DNA of 45,934 nt from a virus, in IMG/VR virus record IMGVR_UViG_3300044717_000016, positions 1 through 45,934 of that record. One strand, given 5' to 3'. Each line of letters starts with the position of its first letter. Positions within the stretch are counted from its first letter, which is position 1. The notes below the pieces were generated by a model that had not been told where the DNA came from, searched no databases, and saw only the letters and a list, made by a program, of their open reading frames with translations. Shown here piece by piece: positions 31,889-38,469 of this stretch. The position numbers and the translations under genes are program-made.

Positions 31889-32685
31889 CCGACTTCCTCC
31901 TTAGCGACCAGTTTCAGGTGAGAACTCATCGAGAGCCTGCTGAGAATCTCGTCCGTCAGATTCTCGTAGTCCTCGCTGCCGGCAGACTTGGGCGAGTGCT
32001 CGTAAATGCTCTTACGGTAGGCCGGCGCAACCTGTAGGCTCACGTTGTCGCGGATGATCGTCTCGAAGACATCATCCCCGAACATCTCTTTAACCTTCGT
32101 CAGCGCCTCGGCGCAGATGTTCTTGCGCTGATGAAACCGCGTCACCAGGTAGCCGAGCATCGAGAGGCGGGGGTTGGGCTGACGTGCGAAGCGGATAGTC
32201 TCCTGAAGGTCGGCGACGCCCTCCAGCGGGTAATACTCGGCGGCGATCGGGACGATGATGTGTGTTGAAGCCAGGAGCGCCTGCGTCAGCGTGAGGCCGA
32301 GCGTATGCGGGCAGTCGAGGATGACGAAATCGTAGGGGTCGGGAAGAGAACTGAGCGCCTCCTTGAGTCGGTACTGCTCCTGGAGCGTGACCATCTGGTC
32401 GAGCATGGCGACCCGGATGTGGCTGGGGACGAGATCGAGTTTGTCGATGTGCGTGGCGTAGCGCGCCTCTTCGAGCAGGATGCGATTGTCATGCCCGACG
32501 AGCACGTCAGCGAGCGTGACCGTGATCTGCTCGGGCTCAAAGTAGGTCTGCGTCGAGTTGCGCTGGCTGTCGAGGTCCATCAGCAGCGTCTTATAGCCCC
32601 GGATGGCGAGGCCGGCGGCCAGGTTAACGGCCGTTGTGGTCTTGCCCACCCCGCCTTTCTGATTGGCGATAGAGATCGTCTTCAA
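31885..32685 (-). CDS. parA: ParA/Soj-type partition ATPase
   Basis: 266 aa, TTG start at 32685 in a TTGA overlap with the HTH gene. Deviant Walker A KGGVGKTTT at residues 10-18, MDLDSQRNST (Walker A'), and FVILDCPHTLG (Walker B) define a ParA/MinD-family ATPase without an N-terminal HTH domain. It would move replicated DNA along the nucleoid together with a centromere-binding protein. No ParB of the usual type is present; the HTH protein upstream or the iteron-bearing protein downstream could fill that place. Confidence 0.9.
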   Translation of the reverse strand: MKTISIANQKGGVGKTTTAVNLAAGLAIRGYKTLLMDLDSQRNSTQTYFEPEQITVTLADVLVGHDNRILLEEARYATHIDKLDLVPSHIRVAMLDQMVTLQEQYRLKEALSSLPDPYDFVILDCPHTLGLTLTQALLASTHIIVPIAAEYYPLEGVADLQETIRFARQPNPRLSMLGYLVTRFHQRKNICAEALTKVKEMFGDDVFETIIRDNVSLQVAPAYRKSIYEHSPKSAGSEDYENLTDEILSRLSMSSHLKLVAKEEVG

Positions 32686-32891
32686 GCTGCCTCCTTCCTC
32701 TGCTTCTTAGGCCGTCCCATCTTTGGCGACTCGAAGCCCTCCAGATCCCGCTCGGGAATTAACCACACGGCTCCGCGAGGGGTGTCCTCCAGGTAGGCGT
32801 TTGGGAAGCGCCCCTGCTGGCACCACATGCGGACGAGACGCGCCTCTTTGCCGAGGCGCTCAGCGACTTGTGTTGAAGTCAGATCTGCCAT
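32682..32891 (-). CDS. Small HTH (excisionase/MerR-like) DNA-binding protein
   Basis: 69 aa from ATG 32891. LTSTQVAERLGKEARLVRMW and the following CQQGRFPNAYLEDTPRGAVW are an HTH_17/excisionase-type domain, and the C-terminus is basic (GRPKKQRKEAA). A start at 32927 is unlikely because it would include the promoter. The predicted transcription start falls at the ATG, implying a leaderless message. First gene of the parA-initiator operon; likely autoregulator, or ParB substitute. Confidence 0.75.
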   Translation of the reverse strand: MADLTSTQVAERLGKEARLVRMWCQQGRFPNAYLEDTPRGAVWLIPERDLEGFESPKMGRPKKQRKEAA

Positions 32892-32898
32892 GACACGC

Positions 32899-32927
32899 CT
32901 TATACAGCATCCGCAAAAAATAATCAA
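32899..32927 (-). promoter_or_regulatory. Leftward promoter of the HTH-parA-initiator operon
   Basis: Minus strand TTGATT (32927-32922), 17-bp spacer, TATAAG (32904-32899): 4/6 and 5/6 matches to sigma70 boxes. Expected start about 32892, next to ATG 32891. GCATCCG (plus 32908-32914) in its spacer recurs in the facing promoter. Confidence 0.7.
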
Positions 32928-32935
32928 GAAAAGTT

Positions 32936-32949
32936 TTCCTCGTTAGGAA
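32936..32949. promoter_or_regulatory. Operator-like dyad between divergent promoters
   Basis: Perfect inverted repeat TTCCT-CGTT-AGGAA between the two facing -35 boxes, with a second palindrome GAAAAGTTTTC just before it. Placement suits a repressor or HTH protein controlling both operons. Confidence 0.5.
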
Positions 32950-32957
32950 GAATTCTC

Positions 32958-32986
32958 TTGACAAAGTATTCCGCATCCGGTAAACT
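32958..32986 (+). promoter_or_regulatory. Rightward promoter of the plus-strand operon
   Basis: TTGACA (32958-32963), 17-bp spacer, TAAACT (32981-32986): perfect -35, 4/6 -10. GCATCCG (32973-32979) lies in the spacer. The start near 32993 gives a 36-nt leader with GAGGAG before ATG 33029. Confidence 0.7.
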
Positions 32987-33028
32987 TCTTTTTCAGTGAG
33001 ACGGACAACACGAAACGAGGAGACGCAC

Positions 33029-33226
33029 ATGACCAACCCCACCTTCCAAGACGGCGACATCATCATCACGGAAGAGTTTGCGGCCAAGGTGACGAAGACC
33101 GGTCGCGGCTGGTTCGCGGAAGTGGCGGACCAACAGCACCCCTTGAACGGGCTGGCGGTCTTCGGCGACAAGTGGGCGGTGGTCGGGGTGCTGGTGGACA
33201 AGGCGCGGGCGGCGGCGGTCAAGTAA
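33029..33226 (+). CDS. Small protein, first gene of the divergent operon
   Basis: 65 aa, ATG 33029 preceded by GAGGAG. MTNPTFQDGDIIITEEFAAK, then GRGWFAEVADQQHPLNGLAV suggests a small beta-barrel or SH3-like fold. Family not recognised. One of only three plus-strand genes of the window; its position opposite the HTH gene is that of an early or antirepressor gene in a genetic switch. Confidence 0.7.
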   Translation: MTNPTFQDGDIIITEEFAAKVTKTGRGWFAEVADQQHPLNGLAVFGDKWAVVGVLVDKARAAAVK

Positions 33227-33240
33227 GGGGAAGGGAAGTC

Positions 33241-33549
33241 ATGAAGTCAGCCGGTCAGGAACACGTCGGGCGGTGCGAGGGGGCGACGACCCCCGCCTCA
33301 CAGTGCCGCTGCCGGTGCGCGGGGAAGTGTCACGGCCGCCGCCTGGTGGCGCAGGGCGCGGGCAGGGAAGCGTACGAGGCTCTTCCCCAGGGCGATCCTC
33401 ACCGGCTCCAGCCTGCTTCAGAGCAGAAGGCTCAGAAGCGAGTTGAGAAGCTCACGCTGAAGCGACGCGCCTTCATCGAGGACGTGCGCCGTCGGAGCCC
33501 GGAGCGGGCGGCGGAGTATGAGGCGAGGTGGTTCGCCGCGGCGGGATGA
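33241..33549 (+). CDS. Cys-rich N-terminal small protein
   Basis: 102 aa from ATG 33241 with GGGAAGGGAAG ahead. Cysteines in CEGATTPASQCRCRCAGKCH form a likely zinc site; the rest is a basic helix (KRVEKLTLKRRAFIEDVRRR). The pattern of a small metal-binding DNA- or RNA-associated protein; function unknown. Confidence 0.65.
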   Translation: MKSAGQEHVGRCEGATTPASQCRCRCAGKCHGRRLVAQGAGREAYEALPQGDPHRLQPASEQKAQKRVEKLTLKRRAFIEDVRRRSPERAAEYEARWFAAAG

Positions 33550-33619
33550 TATGCTACGTCCGATAAAGTAATTGACGTAACAAAGTTACTCCATGCCACA
33601 AAGTGAAAGGCACAAAACC

Positions 33620-33811
33620 ATGCTGAGTTTGTCGTTTGATGACGCGCTGTTCTGGTTCACACTTGGATTTGTGTCCGCCTGTGCAGTCGGCGTAATCATA
33701 ATCGCCATCCTCCACGTATTCATGAAGCCGCCCAGCGCGAGCGACATCATTAACGAAATGAAAAGAGAAAGAGGTAAGGCCGTAGAGAAGAAAGGTGAAA
33801 AGACGGAGTAA
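33620..33811 (+). CDS. Small single-span membrane protein
   Basis: 63 aa from ATG 33620, with AAAGG 8 bases before; an earlier ATG at 33593 lacks a ribosome binding site. One membrane segment (FWFTLGFVSACAVGVIIIAI), then a charged tail (IINEMKRERGKAVEKKGEKT). A perfect dyad GTAAC-AAA-GTTAC lies at 33577-33589, just upstream. Could act in superinfection exclusion or membrane anchoring, unproven. Confidence 0.6.
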   Translation: MLSLSFDDALFWFTLGFVSACAVGVIIIAILHVFMKPPSASDIINEMKRERGKAVEKKGEKTE

Positions 33812-33908
33812 TGGCGTTCGCCGACATGAAGTAGAGAAATAAACCGAATGCGATAACAAAAAGAAAGAAGGCAGCGATTTGATAGCCAAGCCCAAAAATA
33901 AAGTGCAT
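33750..33908 (-). CDS. Small membrane protein, convergent with the plus operon
   Basis: 52 aa from ATG 33908 with a near-perfect GGAGG 7 bases upstream. One hydrophobic segment (YQIAAFFLFVIAFGLFLYFM). Its 3' part overlaps the end of the plus-strand membrane protein gene, so either it is a real leftward gene with antisense overlap or a chance frame. The strong ribosome binding site favours a gene. Confidence 0.4.
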   Translation of the reverse strand: MHFIFGLGYQIAAFFLFVIAFGLFLYFMSANAITPSFHLSSLRPYLFLFSFR

Positions 33909-33971
33909 ATGTCTACCTCCAAAGCGTGGGTTGGAGCGTTCCTTTTCTTTTGCTTGGGGCTCAGTGTCGGG

Positions 33972-34319
33972 TTATTGCTCAGCCTGCTCCTGTACCTTAG
34001 CTAGTGGCGCGTCCTCGCCCATGTAGACCCACAGGCCGAAGACAACCAGCGCGACCAGTTCAGCTCCCGCCATCCTGCGACCCCACAACGGCATCTCGAA
34101 TGTCATGTCCCCAGACTGGTGGAGTGGGTATTGAGCCAGGTACTTATCCGCGGACTGTATCAGCGCGTGCAGGTCAGGGTACGCAAGGCCGCGCAGACGG
34201 GGGAGCATCAGTCTCCCGTGGCCGAGTATCGCCGCGCGCCACGCCTCAATTTGCGCCTGCCGCTCCGGTGTGCGCAGCGATTGATTTCTCGATTCAGTTG
34301 CCGGCCGGGCTCGGCTCAT
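33972..34319 (-). CDS. Hypothetical protein with C-terminal membrane segment
   Basis: 115 aa from ATG 34319 (GGAGG 8 bases before, inside the upstream gene). Helical N-terminal half (RQAQIEAWRAAILGHGRLML) and a C-terminal hydrophobic span (GAELVALVVFGLWVYM). Function not recognised. Confidence 0.65.
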   Translation of the reverse strand: MSRARPATESRNQSLRTPERQAQIEAWRAAILGHGRLMLPRLRGLAYPDLHALIQSADKYLAQYPLHQSGDMTFEMPLWGRRMAGAELVALVVFGLWVYMGEDAPLAKVQEQAEQ

Positions 34320-34768
34320 ATCGCCGGCCTCCAGTCCCTTCCGATCACCTCGACCGTCTCGACGTTCACAAAGCGGCACAATCTGAAGTCGGACATGATG
34401 CCCTGACGCATCTGCGCGCGCGCTATCTCACGCAATTCGGCGACGCGCTGCTCATCACCGGCGATCATCGGCATCATCGCGCCGCGGTCGCCATGCTCCG
34501 GGCGGACGCCGAGCAGCTCGACGCCGCCGCCACGGCAGAGGAATATCTTCAGCTCGTCAATCGAATCGTCGGCCGTCGGCTGTTGCTCACGCAGGTAGCG
34601 CTCGGCGATGGCCACGGCCTCGAACTCTGAGAGCCATGATGCCGAGGAGGCTGAGGCGTCCCGACGCACATGTGGCTTGCGCAGGCCGGGGACACGATGC
34701 CACTGATCACTGTCGCGATGACGGTGGCGGTTGAGTAGCTCCAGCGCCTGTTCAATATCTATGTTCAT
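34316..34768 (-). CDS. Hypothetical protein
   Basis: 150 aa from ATG 34768 with AGAGG upstream (MNIDIEQALELLNRHRHRDS). Mixed alpha/beta, later part VAELREIARAQMRQGIMSDF RLCRF. ATGA overlap with the next gene. No domain recognised. Confidence 0.65.
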   Translation of the reverse strand: MNIDIEQALELLNRHRHRDSDQWHRVPGLRKPHVRRDASASSASWLSEFEAVAIAERYLREQQPTADDSIDELKIFLCRGGGVELLGVRPEHGDRGAMMPMIAGDEQRVAELREIARAQMRQGIMSDFRLCRFVNVETVEVIGRDWRPAI

Positions 34769-34794
34769 CCTGTACCTCTCGCTATAAGGCGGGG

Positions 34795-34822
34795 AGACCT
34801 CGGCTTTTAAGCCGAGGAGGAA
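34795..34822. repeat. Palindrome P1 (9-TT-9 hairpin)
   Basis: AGA then CCTCGGCTT-TT-AAGCCGAGG then AGGAA. Same geometry and flanks as P3 at 35115-35145 but a different stem, changed on both arms together. Resembles subterminal hairpins of IS200/IS605-type or REP-like elements. Confidence 0.7.
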
Positions 34823-35103
34823 CCGCCGTTGCGAAAACCATTCAAGTAAGGGCAATCGCTGCACGCAATCAGCGTCTCACCCTGCGGGCAAACTTTGTCG
34901 AGCAACGATTCGGCTTTTCGCCAAGCCTGCTCCTGACTCTTAGACACAGCGACAAGACGACCGTCAGACGCCAGTACACAGAAACCGTCATACGGACTCC
35001 ACTCGACGGTAAAGCGGGCCGCCGGAACTACACGCGGGCAATTGCCGCACTTGGGTTCGTCACTCAAAAGAAGCCTCCGCTTTTCAAAGCGCGGGAGATT
35101 CAC
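34807..35103 (-). CDS. Cys-rich protein bounded by palindromes
   Basis: 98 aa: PKCGNCPR and CSDCPYLN knuckles suggest a zinc ribbon (Cys pairs about 60 residues apart). The first 13 codons are read from palindrome P2 and the last from P1, so the gene spans a palindrome-bounded segment. It may be a real mobile mini-gene or a frame across a miniature element; the internal segment (FTVEWSPYDGFCVLASDGRL VAV) looks like true protein. Confidence 0.5.
   Translation of the reverse strand: MNLPRFEKRRLLLSDEPKCGNCPRVVPAARFTVEWSPYDGFCVLASDGRLVAVSKSQEQAWRKAESLLDKVCPQGETLIACSDCPYLNGFRNGGSSSA
35063..35102. repeat. Palindrome P2, second type
   Basis: CTCAAAAGAA, imperfect stem around CTTTT, GGGAG, ATTCA. 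The same order of blocks occurs at 39988-40027 (P4). Both resemble IS605-type right-end structures. Confidence 0.6.
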
Positions 35104-35114
35104 CAGAACCTCGT

Positions 35115-35145
35115 TGGAGACCCTACCTTTTAAGGTAGGGAGGAA
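35115..35145. repeat. Palindrome P3 (9-TT-9 hairpin)
   Basis: TGGAGA, then CCCTACCTT-TT-AAGGTAGGG (35121-35140), then AGGAA. Compensated stem changes relative to P1, same flanks (GGAGA/AGGAA). The remaining gap to 35269 shows no gene. Confidence 0.7.
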
Positions 35146-35269
35146 AACGCAGCATCAGCAGCGGCGCTTGTAAGGCACGGACTCTCAGACGTACTCAAGC
35201 AAGCAGCGGTATGAGCATCCTCAAGCTGCCCAAATTAGTCGCCCCATAGTCTGCAAGTAACCGCCCACT

Positions 35270-35518
35270 TCATTGCCAATCGAGCCTCATCCAGTCGCCC
35301 TCGATGGGAGCGGCGGGGTCGCGGGAGTCGATAATCAGGACGATAAATTCGAGCGCGCCGGTGGAGGCCGGGCCGCCGAGGAGGATGTCATCATCCGACG
35401 CCGGGCGAGTCTGGCGCGCCGCCTCGCGCTCGACGGCGTACAGTTGGCCGCCGTCGTTGAAGAGGGCGAAGCCGCGGTAGAAGCCGATGCATTTGAGTGC
35501 AGTGCTCATCAATGTCAT
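35270..35518 (-). CDS. Hypothetical protein
   Basis: 82 aa, ATG 35518 in an ATGA overlap with the upstream gene (or ATG 35509). CIGFYRGFALFNDGGQLYAV and LEFIVLIIDSRDPAAPIEGD indicate a small beta-rich fold. No family recognised. Confidence 0.6.
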   Translation of the reverse strand: MTLMSTALKCIGFYRGFALFNDGGQLYAVEREAARQTRPASDDDILLGGPASTGALEFIVLIIDSRDPAAPIEGDWMRLDWQ

Positions 35519-35976
35519 GCGGCCTTAGCGAATCGCCCCTTCCACCGCGGCGCTTCAGCCGCCGCCCGCTTCCTCACTTCACTCGCTCGCTCCCGCTGGA
35601 GGCAGCCGCAGGACTTAGTCGCCCCGCTCTTGAGCGAGTGGCCGTCGATGAACATCTCGCTCCCGCATGTGCAGAAGCATCTCCAGAACAGGCGCCCCTT
35701 GCGCTTGAAGACCATCTCCCCGACCTTGAGGCGTCCGAAGCGTCGGCCTTCGAGGTCTTTAAACTTCTTCGCATTGCTCACGCGCCAGCCCACCGTCCAT
35801 GCGCAGCCGCACGAGCGCGTCAGCCCGCGGTTCAATTTGGTGGCCATGACGACCGCCGGCTGACCGCACCGGCAGACACAGAGCCAGCGAGCGTTGCCCG
35901 ACGGCGCATTCTCCACGCGCCGCAGCACGGTCAAACGGCCGACAACGAGACCTGTCAGTTCAAGCGGTGCCGGCAC
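35515..35976 (-). CDS. Tandem zinc-knuckle DNA-binding-like protein
   Basis: 153 aa with two copies of a unit GRLxVLxx...WxCxCxCG...SCGC: VGRLTVLRRVENAPSGNARW LCVCRCG ... TRSCGC and FGRLKVGEMVFKRKGRLFWR CFCTCG ... TKSCGC. This unit occurs in phage proteins linked to AP2/HNH homing enzymes, as a DNA-binding knuckle; no nuclease domain is present here. Shares a short form with 39533-39838. Confidence 0.7.
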   Translation of the reverse strand: MPAPLELTGLVVGRLTVLRRVENAPSGNARWLCVCRCGQPAVVMATKLNRGLTRSCGCAWTVGWRVSNAKKFKDLEGRRFGRLKVGEMVFKRKGRLFWRCFCTCGSEMFIDGHSLKSGATKSCGCLQRERASEVRKRAAAEAPRWKGRFAKAA

Positions 35977-35989
35977 GGCTCACCCCCTG

Positions 35990-36059
35990 CCTTAATGGAA
36001 TCCCCATTATCCGACACCGCATACCCCTCCTTAATGGAATCACCATTAGCCAACACCGC
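35990..36059. repeat. Two 31-bp direct repeats with internal dyad
   Basis: Copies at 35990-36020 and 36029-36059 share CCTTAATGGAATC-CCATTA--C-ACACCGC, offset 39 bp (13 codons). Each contains the dyad TAATGG-AATC(C/A)-CCATTA (arms 6 bp). They lie just before the zinc-knuckle gene on the minus strand, where an operator would be. Confidence 0.8.
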
Positions 36060-36282
36060 CCGGGCAGACGCTCCGAACATGCCCGCCATTACGTCGCAAA
36101 CGCTTCCACCAGCCCCACAGCGCCCGCTCCGTCATCTTGTAATCGAAGCGTAAGACTTCATGCACGGCGTTCTTCACGGCATAGCGCAGGAAACGCAAGG
36201 TCAATGAGTCGGGCGGCTTCGACAGGTCAATCCATAGCTCCGCGTCGAGCCGGATCAGTTGAGCGAGTGAGAGGCGGCGCAC
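36046..36282 (-). CDS. Small basic hypothetical protein
   Basis: 78 aa, probable GTG start at 36282. LRFLRYAVKNAVHEVLRFDY KMTERALWGWWKRLR is an amphipathic, basic helical section. The stop overlaps the second direct repeat. Start choice is weak. Function unknown. Confidence 0.5.
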   Translation of the reverse strand: MRRLSLAQLIRLDAELWIDLSKPPDSLTLRFLRYAVKNAVHEVLRFDYKMTERALWGWWKRLRRNGGHVRSVCPGGVG

Positions 36283-36318
36283 CTGTACATTTAACTTCGT
36301 GCGGCACGTGAGCCTCCT

Positions 36319-36564
36319 TCAGTGAACGACCTCCGCGAACACACACTTAATGCCTAAACGCCGGTCGAGAATGTAGCGCGCGCTGCCGCCGAAATCTCCC
36401 ACGGCGACCGAGGTATATTCGACGGTCAAATACATTTCGGTCTTCTCGTCGTTTAATCTCGCCGTCACGGCCTCAATGCCCTGGTACTGTTCCAACTCGC
36501 GCTTGATCGTGATGCAGGCGTCAGTCCCGGCAAACTCACCTTTGAGTGTGTATTGTTTAATCAT
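36319..36564 (-). CDS. Hypothetical protein
   Basis: 81 aa: YTLKGEFAGTDACITIKREL EQYQGIEAVTARLNDE resembles a ferredoxin-like alpha/beta fold. ATGA overlap with the upstream gene. No family recognised. Confidence 0.65.
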   Translation of the reverse strand: MIKQYTLKGEFAGTDACITIKRELEQYQGIEAVTARLNDEKTEMYLTVEYTSVAVGDFGGSARYILDRRLGIKCVFAEVVH

Positions 36565-36752
36565 TGTTCACGCCGTAACGCCTCCGCATGGCCCTCGATG
36601 TGAACGGCCATGCTGGCTATCGAGTCGAGCAGGTCCCGAATGTCGAGCAATACCTCGAGAACAATCAGCCGGGCCTTTGTCTCCGCCTCAGACTCATACG
36701 CCGGCATCTCCAGCCCGGCCATTTCCGTTTTAATCTCTTCAGCCTTTCTCAT
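36561..36752 (-). CDS. Small helical protein
   Basis: 63 aa, strong AGGAGGGGAG before ATG 36752. Helical and acidic (AETKARLIVLEVLLDIRDLL DSIASMAVHI). Function unknown. Confidence 0.65.
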   Translation of the reverse strand: MRKAEEIKTEMAGLEMPAYESEAETKARLIVLEVLLDIRDLLDSIASMAVHIEGHAEALRREQ

Positions 36753-36768
36753 GTGCTCCCCTCCTGAA

Positions 36769-36794
36769 CATAACCGCCATTATCAGACGTTATG
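36769..36794. other. Inverted repeat CATAAC...GTTATG (possible recombination site)
   Basis: Arms CATAAC/GTTATG with a 14-bp centre, 26 bp in all, in the short gap downstream of the first tyrosine recombinase and the gene after it. Similar in size to a dif/att core. Could also be an operator. Speculative. Confidence 0.25.
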
Positions 36795-36836
36795 GATATC
36801 CGGCAATTAAAAAGGCTTCCTTATACCTGGTCGTAA

Positions 36837-37238
36837 TTAAGACTCCCCCATCGCCCGCTTGAGCGCGGCGTATTTCTCCGCGGTCACGGCCTCCCGGCGA
36901 TGCATCTCGGCGATAATCACGTCCTTCGGGAAAACCTGCGCGGACCTCTCGGCGGCGCGCGCGGCCTCCAGCGCCCGGACGAACTGGCGCGCGGCCTGCA
37001 CCACGTCAGCCGCGGCCCCCGCCGCCTCGGCGAGCGCGCGCCCGTCGGCAACCCCCTTGTCGTAGGCGGAGACTAGCCAGTTGAAGATGTCCTGTCTCAG
37101 ACACTCCGGGTTCAAGTGGAACGCCGCCCCGTCGAGGATCGCGTCCCGACCGCGCGCCGCGTACTTCAGCCCAGCCGCCGTGCTCGGCAGCGACCCTTCC
37201 GCCTCCTCATGGCCGCGCCGGTCGCGTTGGTCTGTCAC
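36837..37238 (-). CDS. Hypothetical protein next to the recombinase
   Basis: 133 aa; ATGA overlap with the recombinase gene upstream, so they are co-translated. Helical, Ala/Glu/Arg-rich second half (VVQAARQFVRALEAARAAER). Possibly a recombination directionality or accessory factor, by position only. Confidence 0.6.
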   Translation of the reverse strand: MTDQRDRRGHEEAEGSLPSTAAGLKYAARGRDAILDGAAFHLNPECLRQDIFNWLVSAYDKGVADGRALAEAAGAAADVVQAARQFVRALEAARAAERSAQVFPKDVIIAEMHRREAVTAEKYAALKRAMGES

Positions 37239-38209
37239 AGGCCGCCTCTCGCGGGCCGCAGGTGCAGGGACGGGTGTCGCTTCCGCAGCACGCGGACCAT
37301 GTGCTCCTTACTAACGTGCGTGTAGCGCTGGGTGGTCGCGATAGAGGCGTGTCCCAGGAACTCCTGCACGACCCGGATGTCGGCGCCGTTCTTGAGCAGC
37401 AATGTCGCCACCGTGTGGCGAAGCATGTGCGGGGTGATGTGACGCCTGATCCGCGCCTCCCGGCGCAGGCGCGCGATCACGTAAGTTATCCCCTGAGTCG
37501 AGAGCCGCTCGCCTGAGGGGTTGAGGAACAGCGCCGGGCAGTCCGTCCTGACGCGCGACCGCGCCTCCAAGTGTGTGCGCTGTATCCGCAGCGTCTGCTC
37601 GTCGACGACGAATGCCAGTCGGTCCCTGCCCCCCTTTCCCTGCACCCTGAAGACCGCCTCTCTGGAGGAGTAATCCCGCACGTCCAGCGCAGAGACTTCA
37701 CCCACGCGCATGCCCGTGGCGAAAAGGAGGTCAACCAGCGCGAGGTCTCGCAGCGCGCGGTAGACGCCGACGGGCTGTCCATCCGCCTCCTCGCCTTGCC
37801 CGGCCGAGACGGCGAGATAGTTTCGCTGCGCGCGCCTCAACAGCGAGCGCATCTCCCACTCGGTTAAAGCCCGGGGGAGCTGCTCGACGCGGCCGAAGCT
37901 TAGCTTCACTCTCCAGAAGGGCGACTCCGTCAGCACTCCCTTACGCACCCAGTAAGAGCAGAACACCTTGAGCGCGACGACCTTCCGCCGTATCGAGGCG
38001 GGCGCGTACTGTTCCTCACGCAGGTGTGCCGCCCAGCTCTCTATCAGAGAGCTGTCGAGAGACGAGAGAGTGACCTCGTCGCCGGCGAAAGCGTTGAACT
38101 GAGCGAGGTCGCAGCGGTAGGCCGACTCAGTCTTCTCCCCACGCCCGTACGTCGAGAAGTAACCGCGCAGAAACTCAACGGCGGCATTACTTAATCGCAT
38201 ATCACTCAT
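37235..38209 (-). CDS. Tyrosine recombinase, XerC/D-like
   Basis: 324 aa. N-terminal SAM-like core-binding domain (residues 1-110), then the catalytic domain with Arg168 (TGMRVGEV), Lys192 (GKGGRDR), His261/Arg264 (HMLRHTVATLLL), His287 (LGHASIATT) and Tyr296 (RYTHV): a full set. Xer-like enzymes integrate phage DNA or resolve multimers of circular replicons. One of two recombinases encoded almost back to back. Confidence 0.9.
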   Translation of the reverse strand: MSDMRLSNAAVEFLRGYFSTYGRGEKTESAYRCDLAQFNAFAGDEVTLSSLDSSLIESWAAHLREEQYAPASIRRKVVALKVFCSYWVRKGVLTESPFWRVKLSFGRVEQLPRALTEWEMRSLLRRAQRNYLAVSAGQGEEADGQPVGVYRALRDLALVDLLFATGMRVGEVSALDVRDYSSREAVFRVQGKGGRDRLAFVVDEQTLRIQRTHLEARSRVRTDCPALFLNPSGERLSTQGITYVIARLRREARIRRHITPHMLRHTVATLLLKNGADIRVVQEFLGHASIATTQRYTHVSKEHMVRVLRKRHPSLHLRPARGGL

Positions 38210-38218
38210 CGATGACCT

Positions 38219-38455
38219 CTATCTTGTCTCGCCTCTTGTGCTGCCAGGGCTCGCCTGGCCCCTGGAATACCTGCTGACTAGAATACCGCCGGCAAAGGCC
38301 GCGACGATCAACAGCACCCAAAGCCAGCAGAGGCCGACGGCGAATGAACACGGCGGGCACGGCTCGATGCTCACCTGGCACCGCTGGCCTTCGCCGACGG
38401 CGATGAAGGTGCGCCCGTTTTCGACGCGACAAAATGGCTCTTCGTTCTCTTTCAT
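38219..38455 (-). CDS. Small single-span membrane protein
   Basis: 78 aa from ATG 38455 with a strong GGAGG upstream (MKENEEPFCRVENGRTFIAV). CQVSIEPCPPC region then a membrane span (FAVGLCWLWVLLIVAAFAGG). Lies between the two recombinase genes. Function unknown. Confidence 0.65.
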   Translation of the reverse strand: MKENEEPFCRVENGRTFIAVGEGQRCQVSIEPCPPCSFAVGLCWLWVLLIVAAFAGGILVSRYSRGQASPGSTRGETR

Positions 38456-38469
38456 TGCGCCACCTCCAA

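Noticed and set aside
33909-34004. 31-codon plus-strand frame for a hydrophobic peptide (MSTSKAWVGAFLFF...)
   Set aside because: No convincing ribosome binding site, and its start region is the ribosome binding site of the opposing 52-aa gene; left out.
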